From Salinicola endophyticus (GTDB lineage Bacteria > Pseudomonadota > Gammaproteobacteria > Pseudomonadales > Halomonadaceae), in contig NZ_PZJO01000006.1 of NCBI RefSeq assembly GCF_003206575.1, forward strand, positions 35,751-99,750: DNA of 64,000 nt. The letters are read 5' to 3'. The notes beneath the pieces were generated by a model. The model was not told where the DNA came from, searched no databases, and worked only from the letters and a program-made list of their open reading frames with translations. The translations under genes and the position numbers were made by a program. Shown here piece by piece: positions 47,729 to 59,283 of this stretch; the first letter of the stretch is position 1, and every line of letters starts with the position of its first letter.

Positions 47729-48616
47729 ATGCGTCATAGAGCTTCCGGTCGCACCGTAGGCGGAATGCGTTCGTTCCTGCTGCAGGCGCCCGCTGTCTCC
47801 CTGCTGCTGTTGTGGATGCTGGTACCGCTGTGCATGACGCTGTGGTTCTCGTTCCAGCGTTACAATCTGCTCAACCCGTTCATCTCCGGCTTCGCCGGGG
47901 TCGACAACTACACCTACCTGCTCACCGATCCGGCGTTGTGGACGGCGATGGGCAATACCCTGCTGCTGGTCGGCTGGGTGCTGGCGATCACCGTGGTCGG
48001 CGGCACGCTGCTGGCGGTGCTGTTCCAGCAGGAGTTCTTCGGTCGTGGCATCGCCCGTCTGCTGGTGATCGCGCCGTTCTTCGTCATGCCCACGGTCAGT
48101 GCGCTGATCTGGAAGAACATGATGATGCACCCGGTCAACGGGGTGCTGGCGTGGCTGTTCAATCTGTTCGGCTTCCAGGCGGTGGACTGGTTCTCGTCGC
48201 TGCCGCTGACCTCGATCATCCTCATCGTGTCGTGGGAGTGGCTGCCGTTCGCGCTGCTGATCCTGCTCACCGCGATCCAGTCCCTCGACGACGATCAGGT
48301 CGAGGCGGCGCGCATGGATGGTGCCGGGCCCATCGCGATCTTCTGGTTCATCACCCTGCCGCACCTGAAGCGGGCGATCAGCGTGGTGATCATGATCGAG
48401 ATGATCTTCCTGCTCACGATCTTCGCTGAGATTTTCGTCACCACCTCCGGCGGTCCGGGGCTGGCGTCGACCAATCTGGCGTACCTGATCTACATCCGCG
48501 CGCTGCTCGACTTCGATGTCGGCGGGGCGTCCGCCGGCGGCGTGATCGCCATCGTTCTGGCCAACATCGTGGCGATCTTCCTGATCCGCACCGTGGCCCG
48601 GCATCTCGAGACCTGA
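47729..48616 (+). CDS. Polyol ABC transporter permease 1 (SmoF/MtlF-like)
   Basis: Inner-membrane permease of about 295 residues from the ATG at 47729; an ATG at 47717 is also in frame and neither has a strong ribosome-binding site. Six hydrophobic helices are visible, starting FLLQAPAVSLLLLWMLVPLC. Conserved features include NTLLLVGWVLAITVVGGTLL, the EAA loop DDDQVEAARMDGAGPIAIFW and the ending RTVARHLET. It pairs with permease 2, 13 bases downstream. Confidence 0.9.
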   Translation: MRHRASGRTVGGMRSFLLQAPAVSLLLLWMLVPLCMTLWFSFQRYNLLNPFISGFAGVDNYTYLLTDPALWTAMGNTLLLVGWVLAITVVGGTLLAVLFQQEFFGRGIARLLVIAPFFVMPTVSALIWKNMMMHPVNGVLAWLFNLFGFQAVDWFSSLPLTSIILIVSWEWLPFALLILLTAIQSLDDDQVEAARMDGAGPIAIFWFITLPHLKRAISVVIMIEMIFLLTIFAEIFVTTSGGPGLASTNLAYLIYIRALLDFDVGGASAGGVIAIVLANIVAIFLIRTVARHLET

Positions 48617-48629
48617 GGCGAGGTAGCGC

Positions 48630-49451
48630 ATGCACTCTTCCATCACCAAGAAACTGGCGATCACGCTGCTGGCCTGGGCCATTGCGCTGGTCGTGTTCTT
48701 CCCGATCTTCTGGATGATTCTCACCGGCTTCAAGACCGAGGGCGAAGCGGTGGCGACACCGCCAAGCCTGTTCTTCGAGCCCACCCTGAGCGGCTACCAC
48801 GAGGTCATGGCGCGGGCCGACTACGTCAAGTTCGCCATCAACAGCGTGGTGGTGTCGCTCGGCTCGACCCTGCTGGCGCTGCTGATTGCGGTGCCGGCGG
48901 CCTACTCGATGGCGTTCCTGCCCACGCCGCGCACCCGCGGCACGCTGCTGTGGATGCTCTCGACCAAGATGCTGCCGCCGGTGGGCGTGCTGATGCCGGT
49001 CTATCTGCTGTTCCGCGATATGGGGCTGCTCGACAGCCTGAGCGGGTTGATCGTGATCTACATGCTGATGAACCTGCCGATCGTGGTGTGGATGCTCTAC
49101 ACCTTCTTCAAGGATGTGCCCAAGGACATCCTCGAGGCGGGGCGCATGGATGGTGCCGGCACCCTGCAGGAGGTGCTCTACCTGCTGGTGCCGCTGACCC
49201 TGCCGGGGATCGCCTCCACCGGCCTGCTGTCGGTGATCCTGAGCTGGAACGAGGCGTTCTGGAGTCTCAACCTGACCACCTCCAGCGCGGCCCCGCTGAC
49301 CGCCTTCATCGCTTCGTTCTCGAGCCCCGAAGGGCTGTTCTGGGCCAAGCTCTCCGCCGCCTCGACGATGGCCATCGCGCCGATTCTGATCCTGGGCTGG
49401 ATGACCCAGAAACAGATGGTTCGCGGTCTGACCTTCGGCGCCGTCAAATAA
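48630..49451 (+). CDS. Polyol ABC transporter permease 2 (SmoG/MtlG-like)
   Basis: Second permease, 273 residues with six helices. The start has GAGGTAG upstream. It carries LVVFFPIFWMILTGFKTEGE at the first helix and first periplasmic loop, NSVVVSLGSTLLALLIAVPA, and the EAA loop KDILEAGRMDGAGTLQEVLY. These are marks of the MalG-type sugar permeases. The ATPase gene starts 10 bases later. Confidence 0.92.
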   Translation: MHSSITKKLAITLLAWAIALVVFFPIFWMILTGFKTEGEAVATPPSLFFEPTLSGYHEVMARADYVKFAINSVVVSLGSTLLALLIAVPAAYSMAFLPTPRTRGTLLWMLSTKMLPPVGVLMPVYLLFRDMGLLDSLSGLIVIYMLMNLPIVVWMLYTFFKDVPKDILEAGRMDGAGTLQEVLYLLVPLTLPGIASTGLLSVILSWNEAFWSLNLTTSSAAPLTAFIASFSSPEGLFWAKLSAASTMAIAPILILGWMTQKQMVRGLTFGAVK

Positions 49452-49461
49452 GGAATTCACC

Positions 49462-50607
<1,146 letters not shown>

Positions 50608-50617
50608 GGAGCGTGGC

Positions 50618-51292
50618 ATGGAGTTACTGATTTTCGATTGCGATGGCGTGCTGGTCGACAGCGAGACCATCGCCGAAGGCGTGCTGCACGACCAGCTCGC
50701 GGCGTGGTTGCCGGACCTGGCCGCCGAGCGGGAGCTGGGCGGTGCGCTGGGCATGACCACGGCGGCGATCCTTGCCCATCTCGAAGGGCTCAGTGTGCAC
50801 CAGCTACCGCCGGATGCGCTGCTCAGCATCGATGCGGCCATCGAACGCAGGCTGGCCGTCGAACTCAAGGCCATCGCCGGCATCAGCGAGGCGATCGACG
50901 CCCTCGATCTGCCGCTGGCGATCGTCTCCAACAGCCGCCGCGCGCGGGTGCTCGCCTCGCTCTCCCACACCGGACTCAATACGCGGCTGGGGACGGCGCC
51001 GCTGTTCACCGCCGAGCAGGTGGCGCGGCCCAAGCCGGCGCCGGATGTCTATCTGCTGGCGGCGGAAACGCTGGAGACCGCGCCGGCCGACTGCCTGGTG
51101 GTGGAGGACAGCGTCTCCGGCACCCGCGCCGCCTGTGCCGCCGGGATGACGGTGATCGGCTTCACCGGCGCCAGCCATATCGCCGCCGGGCACGCCGGGC
51201 GGCTGCGCGAGGCCGGGGCCTGGGTGACGCTCGATCATATGGCCGGGCTCGGCGAGCTGGTTGCCCGCTGGCGGCGCTGGCGCGCCGCCTGA
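50618..51292 (+). CDS. HAD-superfamily phosphatase
   Basis: Predicted sugar-phosphate phosphatase or beta-phosphoglucomutase-like enzyme, 224 residues from the ATG at 50618 with AGGAG 7 bases upstream. The nucleophile motif is IFDCDGVLVDSE, motif II is AIVSNSRRAR, motif III includes KPAPDVYLLAAE and motif IV is VVEDSVSGTRAA. A helical cap follows motif I. Related phosphatases in mannitol and sorbitol operons may remove toxic phosphorylated intermediates. Substrate is not shown by sequence. Confidence 0.88.
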   Translation: MELLIFDCDGVLVDSETIAEGVLHDQLAAWLPDLAAERELGGALGMTTAAILAHLEGLSVHQLPPDALLSIDAAIERRLAVELKAIAGISEAIDALDLPLAIVSNSRRARVLASLSHTGLNTRLGTAPLFTAEQVARPKPAPDVYLLAAETLETAPADCLVVEDSVSGTRAACAAGMTVIGFTGASHIAAGHAGRLREAGAWVTLDHMAGLGELVARWRRWRAA

Positions 51293-51327
51293 GCAGGACA
51301 TCCACGACCGCTTCATCGAAGTCCGTC

Positions 51328-51402
51328 TATCAAGGATTTGGGTATCAAGGACCTGGCTATCAAAGACTTAGCTATGAAAGATCTGGCTATCAACGACTGC
51401 GT
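51328..51402 (+). repeat. Five-unit 15-bp tandem repeat between HAD and sorbitol dehydrogenase genes
   Basis: Units begin at 51328, 51343, 51358, 51373 and 51388, with consensus TATCAAAGAYCTGGC; four start TATCAA and one TATGAA. A degenerate TGATCAAC follows. It occupies most of the 131-base spacer. Its frame is open into the dehydrogenase, but the start codons at 51418 and 51424 lie after it, so it is probably untranslated. Confidence 0.85.
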
Positions 51403-51423
51403 GATCAACACAGGAACATGGCG

Positions 51424-52206
51424 ATGAAACTCGACAGGCGTACGGCAGTAGTGACCGGCGGGGCCCGCGGTATCGGACTGGCGATCGTCAGCCGCTATCT
51501 GGAGGAGGGCGCGCGGGTGGCGATCGCCGATATCGATCTCGCCGCCGCCGAGCAGGCCGCAGAGGCACTGGCCGCGCGTCACGGCGATGCGGTGATGGCG
51601 GTACGGCTGGATATCTGCAGCAGCGAATCGCGCACGGCGATGATCGAGGCGGTCCAGGCCCGTCTGGGGCCGATCGACATCCTGGTCAACAACGCCGCGG
51701 TGTTCGACATGGCGCCGGTGCTCGAGGTCAGCGAAGCGAGCTACGACAAGCAGTTCGCGGTCAACGTCAAGGGCACCTTCTTCACCCTGCAGGCGGTGGC
51801 GGCGCACATGGTCGCCCGCGGCGAGGGCGGCAAGATCATCAATATGGCGTCCCAGGCCGGGCGCCGCGGCGAGGCCCTGGTGAGCATGTACTGCGCCACC
51901 AAGGCCGCAGTGATCAGCCTGACCCAGTCCTGCGGGCTCGACCTGATCCAGCACGGCATCAACGTCAATGGCATCGCCCCCGGGGTGGTCGACACGCCGA
52001 TGTGGGACGAGGTCGATGCGCTGTTCGCGCGCTACGAGGGGCGCCCGCCGGGAGAGAAGAAGCGCCTGGTCGGCGAGGCGGTGCCCTACGGTCGCATGGG
52101 GCGCCCGGAGGATCACGTGGGGGCGGCGCTGTTCCTGGCCAGCGCCGATAGCGACTACGTGGTGGCGCAGACCCTCAATGTCGACGGCGGCAACTGGATG
52201 AGCTGA
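51424..52206 (+). CDS. smoS: Sorbitol (L-iditol 2-) dehydrogenase, SDR family
   Basis: NAD-dependent short-chain dehydrogenase, 260 residues, oxidising D-glucitol to D-fructose and related polyols. It resembles Rhodobacter SmoS across its length: VTGGARGIGLAIVSRYLEEG (cofactor loop), DILVNNAAVFDMAP, KIINMASQAGRRGEALVSMY with the catalytic Ser, then YCATKAAVISLTQS (Tyr and Lys). GINVNGIAPGVVDTPMWDEV and the ending QTLNVDGGNWMS are also shared. The ATG at 51424 has AGGA at 9-10 bases; an ATG at 51418 is closer to it. A 15-base tandem repeat fills the upstream spacer. It sits one base before the kinase gene. Confidence 0.93.
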   Translation: MKLDRRTAVVTGGARGIGLAIVSRYLEEGARVAIADIDLAAAEQAAEALAARHGDAVMAVRLDICSSESRTAMIEAVQARLGPIDILVNNAAVFDMAPVLEVSEASYDKQFAVNVKGTFFTLQAVAAHMVARGEGGKIINMASQAGRRGEALVSMYCATKAAVISLTQSCGLDLIQHGINVNGIAPGVVDTPMWDEVDALFARYEGRPPGEKKRLVGEAVPYGRMGRPEDHVGAALFLASADSDYVVAQTLNVDGGNWMS

Positions 52207-52207
52207 T

Positions 52208-53176
52208 ATGTCTGACGCCCAACCCACCTTTGACATCGTCACCGCCGGGGAGCTGCTCGCCGAGTTCGTCGCCGAGCGTCGCGGCCAGCGCTTCACCGAG
52301 GCGGGGCGCTTTCTCGGCCCCTTTCCCAGCGGGGCACCGGCGATCTTCGCCTCCCAGGCGGCGCGCATGGGTGCGCGTGTCGCCTACGTCGGCTGCGTCG
52401 GTGAGGATGGCTTCGGCGAGCTGATCCGTGAGCGCCTGACCGCCGACGGCATCGATATCGGTGCGGTCGCCTGCGACCCCGAGCGGCCCACCGGCACCGC
52501 CTTCGTACGCTACCGCGACGACGGCGAGCGCGACTTCGTGTTCAACCTGGCGCACAGCGCCGCGGCGCGGCTGGCGCTCGACGAGGCCGGGCTCGCCCGG
52601 CTCGCCGATACCCGCTATCTGCACGTGATGGGCTCCTCGCTCACCTCGCCGGCGGCAATCGCGCTGATCGATGCCCTGGTTGCGCGGGTCCAGGCCCGCG
52701 GCGGGCAGGTCAGCTTCGACCCCAATATCCGCCCGGAGCTGATGCGTGATCCGGCCAGCCGCGATGCGGTTCTGCGTCGGGTCGATGACTGCGACATCTT
52801 CCTGCCCAGCGAGGCCGACATTGCCTGGCTGGGGGAGGGCGAGGCGGAAGCCGACACCGTGGCCCGGCTGCTGGCGACCAAGCGCCTGTCGCTGCTGGTG
52901 CTCAAGCGCGCCGAGCGCGGCAGCGAAGCCTTCGGTGCCGGCGAGCACCAGCGCGTGGGCGCCTTCAAAGTGACCGAGCGCGACCCCACCGGCGCCGGAG
53001 ACTGCTTCGGCGGCGCGCTGATCGCCGCGCTCGCCGGGGGTGAGACGCTCGCCCGCGCCTTGACCCTGGCCAGCGCCGCCGGTGCCCACGCGGTGACCCG
53101 GATCGGCCCCATGGAGGGAGCCAGTGACCGCATCACCCTCGACGCCCTGATCGCATCCCCTGGAGATTTCACATGA
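52208..53176 (+). CDS. PfkB family sugar kinase (tagatose/fructose kinase-like)
   Basis: A 322-residue ribokinase-family kinase. PfkB motifs are GELLAEFVAERRGQ and the glycine-rich ARMGARVAYVGCVGEDGFGE near the N-terminus, and DPTGAGDCFGGALIAALAGG with the catalytic Asp near the C-terminus. It overlaps the PF08013 gene by ATGA. In Agrobacterium a kinase of this family makes D-tagatose 6-phosphate and the adjacent PF08013 protein epimerises it to fructose 6-phosphate. The same pairing is present here, so tagatose (from galactitol) or fructose are the best substrate guesses. Confidence 0.87.
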   Translation: MSDAQPTFDIVTAGELLAEFVAERRGQRFTEAGRFLGPFPSGAPAIFASQAARMGARVAYVGCVGEDGFGELIRERLTADGIDIGAVACDPERPTGTAFVRYRDDGERDFVFNLAHSAAARLALDEAGLARLADTRYLHVMGSSLTSPAAIALIDALVARVQARGGQVSFDPNIRPELMRDPASRDAVLRRVDDCDIFLPSEADIAWLGEGEAEADTVARLLATKRLSLLVLKRAERGSEAFGAGEHQRVGAFKVTERDPTGAGDCFGGALIAALAGGETLARALTLASAAGAHAVTRIGPMEGASDRITLDALIASPGDFT

Positions 53177-54480
53177 GTGGCCATCTGCTCGACGACATCG
53201 TCGCCGCCAACCGCGCCGGGCGGCCCAGCGGCATCTACTCGGTCTGCTCGGCGCATCCGCTGGTGCTCGAGGCGGCCTTCGACCGCGCACTCGCCGATGG
53301 CTCGCCGCTGCTGATCGAGGCGACCTGCAACCAGGTCAATCAGGAGGGCGGCTATACCGGCCAGACCCCCGACGACTTTCGCCTGCGGGTGGTGGAGATC
53401 GCCAACCGGTGCGGGTTCGACCCGGCACGCCTGATCCTGGGGGGCGACCACCTGGGCCCGTCGCCGTGGCAGCATCTGCCCGCCGCCGAGGCGATGGCGC
53501 GCGCCGAGACCCTGGTTGCTGCTTACGCGGCGGCGGGCTTCACCAAGCTGCACCTGGACGCCAGCATGGGCTGCGCCGACGACCCGGCCGCGCTCGATGA
53601 CGCCGAGATCGCGGCGCGCGCGGCCAGGCTGTGTCACGCCGCCGAGGCCGCCGCCGGTGAACGCCGCGGCGAGCTGCGCTATGTGATCGGGACCGAGGTG
53701 CCCACCCCCGGCGGTGCCCATGAGCGGCTCGAGGGCGTGGCGGTCACCACCGTTGACGATCTCGAGCGTACCCTCACGGTCCACGCCAAGCGCTTCGCCG
53801 ACGAGGGGCTCGACGACGCCTGGCGCCGGGTGCGCGGCGTGGTGGTGCAGCCCGGGGTGGAGTTCGGCCACGCCGAGGTGGTCGATTTCGATGCGGCAGG
53901 CGCCCAGGCGCTGAGTCAGGCGATCCTCGACTGGCCGGATCTGGTGTTCGAGGCACACTCCACCGACTACCAGACCCCGGAGGCCTACCGCGCCCTGGTC
54001 GCGGGGCACTTTGCCATTCTCAAGGTCGGCCCCGCGCTGACCTTCGCCCTGCGCGAGGCGCTGTTCGCGCTGGCCGCGATCGCCGCCGAGACCCCGGGTG
54101 TCGAGGCGCCGGATCTGGACGCCGCGGTCGAACGGGCCATGCTCGAAGACCCGCGCTACTGGCGTGCCTACTACCCCGGTGACCCTGCCGAGCAGCGTTT
54201 CGCCCGGCGCTATAGCCTGAGCGATCGCATCCGCTACTACTGGGGCGTGCCCGCGGTCGCAGCCACGCTCGAGGCGCTGTTCACGACGCTGGAGGCGCGC
54301 CCGCTGCCGCTGCCGCTGATCAGCCAGTATCTGCCCGATGCGCATCGGGCGGTCCGCGCCGGCCAGCTCGCCCCCGAGCCGCGCGCGCTGGTGCGCTGGC
54401 ATATCGAGGGCGTGCTCGACGCCTACGCCCGGGCTTGCCAGGACACGGCCGCCGATGCCCCCGAGCGCGTTTCACTGTGA
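53173..54480 (+). CDS. PF08013 (GatZ/KbaZ-like) protein, probable D-tagatose-6-phosphate 4-epimerase
   Basis: A 435-residue member of the GatZ/KbaZ-like family. Opening features are NRAGRPSGIYSVCSAHPLVL and ATCNQVNQEGGYTGQTP, then LILGGDHLGPSPWQ with likely metal or substrate His/Asp, FTKLHLDASMGCADDP, VIGTEVPTPGGAHE and FEAHSTDYQTP. In E. coli GatZ is described as a chaperone-like subunit of tagatose-bisphosphate aldolase, but a relative in Agrobacterium was shown to be a D-tagatose-6-phosphate 4-epimerase. No GatY/KbaY aldolase is present in this cluster, which favours the epimerase role. Confidence 0.88.
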   Translation: MSGHLLDDIVAANRAGRPSGIYSVCSAHPLVLEAAFDRALADGSPLLIEATCNQVNQEGGYTGQTPDDFRLRVVEIANRCGFDPARLILGGDHLGPSPWQHLPAAEAMARAETLVAAYAAAGFTKLHLDASMGCADDPAALDDAEIAARAARLCHAAEAAAGERRGELRYVIGTEVPTPGGAHERLEGVAVTTVDDLERTLTVHAKRFADEGLDDAWRRVRGVVVQPGVEFGHAEVVDFDAAGAQALSQAILDWPDLVFEAHSTDYQTPEAYRALVAGHFAILKVGPALTFALREALFALAAIAAETPGVEAPDLDAAVERAMLEDPRYWRAYYPGDPAEQRFARRYSLSDRIRYYWGVPAVAATLEALFTTLEARPLPLPLISQYLPDAHRAVRAGQLAPEPRALVRWHIEGVLDAYARACQDTAADAPERVSL

Positions 54481-54490
54481 GGATGACGCC

Positions 54491-55240
54491 ATGACCCAGG
54501 TGCAGTTCGACTTCAGCGCCAGCGTGGTGATGATCACCGGCGCGGCCAACGGTATCGGGCGCGAGCTGGCCCAGCGCTTCGCCGCCGCCGGCGCCAGTCT
54601 GGTGCTCGTCGACAAGAGCGCCGAGGTCGAGGCCGTGGCCTCGGGGCTGGCAGGGGAGCCCCTGGCCGCGGTGCTCGACATTACCGACGAGGCCGGCGTC
54701 GAGGCGCTGGTCGAACGCGCCGTGGCGCACTTCGGGCGTCTCGACGTGCTGGTCAACAACGCGGGTATCGGCCCGCTGGCGGCGGCAGAAGCGATGGAGA
54801 CCGCGCTGTGGGACGCGACCCAGGCGGTCAACCTGCGCGGGGTCTTCTTCGGCTGCCGCGCGGTGGGGCGGCAGATGCTGGCGGCGGGCTACGGGCGCAT
54901 CGTCAACCTCGCCTCCCAGGCCGCCAGCGTCGGGCTCGAGGGGCATCTCGCCTACTGCACCAGCAAGTCCGGCGTGCTGGGGCTGACCCGCACCCTGGCG
55001 CTGGAGTGGGGGCCGCGCGGCATCACCGTCAATGCGGTGTCGCCGACCGTGGTCGACACCGAGCTGGGGCGCTACGGCTGGGCCGGTGAGAAGGGCGAGC
55101 GGATGAAGGCGCTGATCCCGACCCGGCGCTTCGCCACGCCGGCCGAGATTGCCCATGGGGTGATGTTCCTGGCCTCCAGAGAGGCGGCGATGATCAACGG
55201 TGCCGATCTGCGCATCGACGGCGGCTACACCGCGTGCTGA
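54491..55240 (+). CDS. SDR family polyol dehydrogenase (galactitol/threitol dehydrogenase-like)
   Basis: A 249-residue short-chain dehydrogenase. The cofactor loop is ITGAANGIGRELAQRFAAAG, the acidic residue LVDKS indicates NAD preference, DVLVNNAGIGPL follows, and the catalytic motifs are ASQAASVGLEGHLAYCTSKS. It ends INGADLRIDGGYTAC. It differs well from SmoS in the same operon, so a second substrate is likely: galactitol to tagatose would supply the neighbouring kinase and PF08013 enzyme. The start at 54491 has GAGGATG upstream. Confidence 0.87.
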   Translation: MTQVQFDFSASVVMITGAANGIGRELAQRFAAAGASLVLVDKSAEVEAVASGLAGEPLAAVLDITDEAGVEALVERAVAHFGRLDVLVNNAGIGPLAAAEAMETALWDATQAVNLRGVFFGCRAVGRQMLAAGYGRIVNLASQAASVGLEGHLAYCTSKSGVLGLTRTLALEWGPRGITVNAVSPTVVDTELGRYGWAGEKGERMKALIPTRRFATPAEIAHGVMFLASREAAMINGADLRIDGGYTAC

Positions 55241-55291
55241 TACCTCGCGCCCTGATGCGGCGCCTGCGGATTCAGCCCCTGCAGCGTCATC

Positions 55292-55326
55292 GCCTGTCGG
55301 TACTTTGCCTGTCGGTACTTTGCCTG
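55292..55326 (+). repeat. 15-bp tandem repeat between SDR and FrcK-like genes
   Basis: GCCTGTCGGTACTTT is exactly repeated at 55292-55306 and 55307-55321, followed by GCCTG of a third unit. It lies in the 117-base spacer, 31 bases before the next start. Confidence 0.85.
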
Positions 55327-55357
55327 CTGAGGCATCGCCTAATGAGAGGAGAGACGC

Positions 55358-56131
55358 ATGTCGAGCGCACCTGATGCCACTTGTCCGGGGCTGCCCATGT
55401 CGCCATCGCTCGAGGTGATGGCCGAGCGCGTGCTGGCGGCTTCCCGCGCCGAAAGGCGCACCCTGGTCGCCATGGCCGGGCCTCCGGCGGCGGGCAAGTC
55501 GACCCTCGCGGAGGCGCTGTGTGCGCGTATCGATGCGCTGCGCCCGGGCTATGTCGCGCTGGTGCCGATGGATGGCTACCACTTCGACAACGCGGTCCTG
55601 ATTCCCCAGGGCAAGCTGGCGCTCAAGGGCGCGCCGGAGACGTTCGATGTCGCCGGGCTGAGCCACGATCTCGCCAGGCTGCGCCGTGATGATGCCGCGG
55701 TGGCGGTACCGCTGTTCGATCGCCCGCTCGATCTCGCCCGGGCCGGTGCGCGGCTGATCCAGCCCAGCCATCGGCTGGTGCTGGTCGAAGGCAACTATCT
55801 GCTGCTCGACCGCGCGCCCTGGCGTGCGCTGCGCCCGTTCTTCGACCTCACGCTGTTCATCGATGTGCCCGATGCGGTGCTCGTCGAGCGGCTGTTGCAG
55901 CGCTGGTATGACCTCGGCCAGGACGCGGCGGGGGCGGCCACACGCACCCACGACAAGGACATGCTCAACGCCCAGCTGATCAAGACCCAATCGGTGGCGC
56001 CGGACTGGCACTGGCGCTTTCTAGCCGGAACGTCGGACGTTCCCGCGACCTCGGGTTCGTCCGCTATCACAGGTTCGTCCGCTATCACGGATTCATCCGG
56101 ACATCTGGATTCACCCGGCACCTCGGAGTGA
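55358..56131 (+). CDS. P-loop sugar kinase-like protein (FrcK/uridine kinase-like)
   Basis: A 257-residue P-loop protein of the nucleoside/nucleotide kinase type. Walker A is GPPAAGKST, and the MDGYHFDNAVL segment carries the substrate-binding Asp. VLVEGNYLLLDRAPWRAL is the Walker-B-like strand, and RWYDLGQDAAGAATRTHDKD the lid region. It is similar to FrcK, encoded with the rhizobial fructose transporter. The C-terminal 25 residues are an 18-base DNA repeat translated as GSSAIT, GSSAIT, DSSGHL, DSPGTSE. The ribosome-binding site AGGAG is strong. Its function in sugar uptake is not well defined in any organism. Confidence 0.82.
   Translation: MSSAPDATCPGLPMSPSLEVMAERVLAASRAERRTLVAMAGPPAAGKSTLAEALCARIDALRPGYVALVPMDGYHFDNAVLIPQGKLALKGAPETFDVAGLSHDLARLRRDDAAVAVPLFDRPLDLARAGARLIQPSHRLVLVEGNYLLLDRAPWRALRPFFDLTLFIDVPDAVLVERLLQRWYDLGQDAAGAATRTHDKDMLNAQLIKTQSVAPDWHWRFLAGTSDVPATSGSSAITGSSAITDSSGHLDSPGTSE
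56054..56125 (+). repeat. 18-bp tandem repeat encoding the FrcK-like tail
   Basis: The unit GGTTCGTCCGCTATCACA (56054-56071) is repeated at 56072-56089 with one change; two more divergent copies start at 56090 and 56108. All keep the reading frame and encode a Ser/Gly-rich disordered tail. Confidence 0.85.
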
Positions 56132-56251
56132 TCCCGTGCCGCCGATTCACCCTGACCCCGCGCCGCGCGGGTCACGCGCACGCTCAAGCCCCTGCGCCGC
56201 CGGGCGCGCGGCAACACGGATACCGGCCATGGCCGGCTCAAGGAGGCCCCG

Positions 56252-57727
56252 ATGACCGCACTCAACCAAGCCAATCTGACGCAGCTCGATGCCGCCGTCG
56301 CGACCCCGAGCTATTCGCGTGATCGAATCACGCCGGGGATCGTCCACTTCGGCGTTGGCGGCTTTCACCGCGCCCACCAGGCGATGTATCTGGACACCCT
56401 GATGAATCGCGGCGACGCCCTCGACTGGGGCATCGTCGGGGTCGGCGTGATGCCGGGCGACAAGCGCATGCAGGAGGCGCTGGCGGCCCAGGATCACCTC
56501 TATACGCTGGTGGTCAAACATCCCGACGGCGAGTACCAGCCGCGGGTGATCGGCTCGATCATCGACTATCTCTATGCCCCGGACGATATCGACGCGGTAC
56601 TCGAGACCCTGGCCGATCCGCGCATCCGCATCGTGTCGCTGACGGTCACCGAGGGCGGCTACAACTTCCACCATGTCACCGGTGAGTTCGATCTCGACAA
56701 CGCCGATGTGCAGCATGACCTGTCATCACCGCAGGCGCCGCGGACCACCTTCGGCATCGTCATCGAGGCGCTGGCGCGGCGCCGGGCACGCGACATCCCG
56801 CCGTTCACGCTGATGTCCTGCGACAACATCCAGGGCAACGGCGAGGTCGCGCACAAGATGTTCGTCGCCTATGCCCGCGCCCGCGACCCCGAGCTCGGCG
56901 CCTGGGTCGAGGCCGAGGTGCGCTTTCCCAATTCGATGGTCGACCGCATCACACCGGTCACCACCGCCGCCGACATCGACGAGATCGCCGAGCGCTTCGG
57001 CCTCGAGGATCGCTGGCCGGTGGTGTGCGAGCCCTTCACCCAGTGGGTGCTGGAGGATCACTTCAGCCTTGGCCGGCCGGCCTTCGAGACGGTCGAGGTG
57101 CAGGTGGTCGAGGACGTCATTCCCTATGAATTGATGAAGCTGCGCCTGCTCAACGCCAGCCATCAGGCGCTGACCTACTTCGGCTATCTGGCAGGCTACC
57201 GCTACGCCCACGAGGTGTGTCAGGATCGAACCTTCGTCGATTTTCTGCTCGCCTACATGGACCACGAGGCAACGCCGACGCTCTCACCGGTGCCGGGGGT
57301 CGACCTCGACGCCTACAAGCACACCCTGATCGCGCGTTTCGCCAATCCGGAGATCAAGGACACCCTGGCGCGGCTCTGTGCGGAGAGTTCGGATCGCATC
57401 CCCAAGTGGCTGGTACCGGTGATCCGTGAGCGGCTGGCCCAGGATGGCGACGTCCGTCTCAGCGCCGCGGTGGTCGCCAGCTGGGCGCGCTATGCCGAAG
57501 GGGTCGACGAGCAGGGCGAGCCGATCGAGGTGGTCGACCGGCTCAAGGCGTCGCTGATGGCGATCGCCCAGCGCAACCGCGACGAGCCCACGGCGTTCAT
57601 CGAAAACCGCCAGCTGTTCGGCGACCTGGCCGACGACGAGCGCTTTCGCGCGGCTTACCTCGACGCATTGGAGCGGTTGCATCGCGACGGCGCCCGCGCC
57701 TGCGTCGAGCATCTGATCGGCGCCTGA
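56252..57727 (+). CDS. Long-chain mannitol dehydrogenase family protein
   Basis: NAD-dependent polyol 2-dehydrogenase of 491 residues acting on mannitol, arabitol or similar. It starts after a full AAGGAGG site. Motifs: HFGVGGFHRAHQAMYLDTLM (cofactor region), IVSLTVTEGGYNFHHVTGEF, the NIQGNGEV block, and RFPNSMVDRITPVTTAADID. The catalytic region is ELMKLRLLNASHQALTYFGY with the conserved Lys, Asn and His. Product would be fructose or xylulose, the latter feeding the xylulokinase downstream. Length and order match the family well. Confidence 0.94.
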   Translation: MTALNQANLTQLDAAVATPSYSRDRITPGIVHFGVGGFHRAHQAMYLDTLMNRGDALDWGIVGVGVMPGDKRMQEALAAQDHLYTLVVKHPDGEYQPRVIGSIIDYLYAPDDIDAVLETLADPRIRIVSLTVTEGGYNFHHVTGEFDLDNADVQHDLSSPQAPRTTFGIVIEALARRRARDIPPFTLMSCDNIQGNGEVAHKMFVAYARARDPELGAWVEAEVRFPNSMVDRITPVTTAADIDEIAERFGLEDRWPVVCEPFTQWVLEDHFSLGRPAFETVEVQVVEDVIPYELMKLRLLNASHQALTYFGYLAGYRYAHEVCQDRTFVDFLLAYMDHEATPTLSPVPGVDLDAYKHTLIARFANPEIKDTLARLCAESSDRIPKWLVPVIRERLAQDGDVRLSAAVVASWARYAEGVDEQGEPIEVVDRLKASLMAIAQRNRDEPTAFIENRQLFGDLADDERFRAAYLDALERLHRDGARACVEHLIGA

Positions 57728-57791
57728 TGTCGGCACTCCGGCATTCTGGGCGTGACACGCGATATCCGAGACCAGAGACAAGGAAACCAGC

Positions 57792-59282
<1,491 letters not shown>

Positions 59283-59283
59283 T

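Noticed and set aside
50638..52206. Continuous frame running through the HAD gene, the tandem repeat and the sorbitol dehydrogenase
   Set aside because: The part over the HAD gene is out of frame with a well-conserved phosphatase, and the dehydrogenase has its own start and ribosome-binding site after the repeat.
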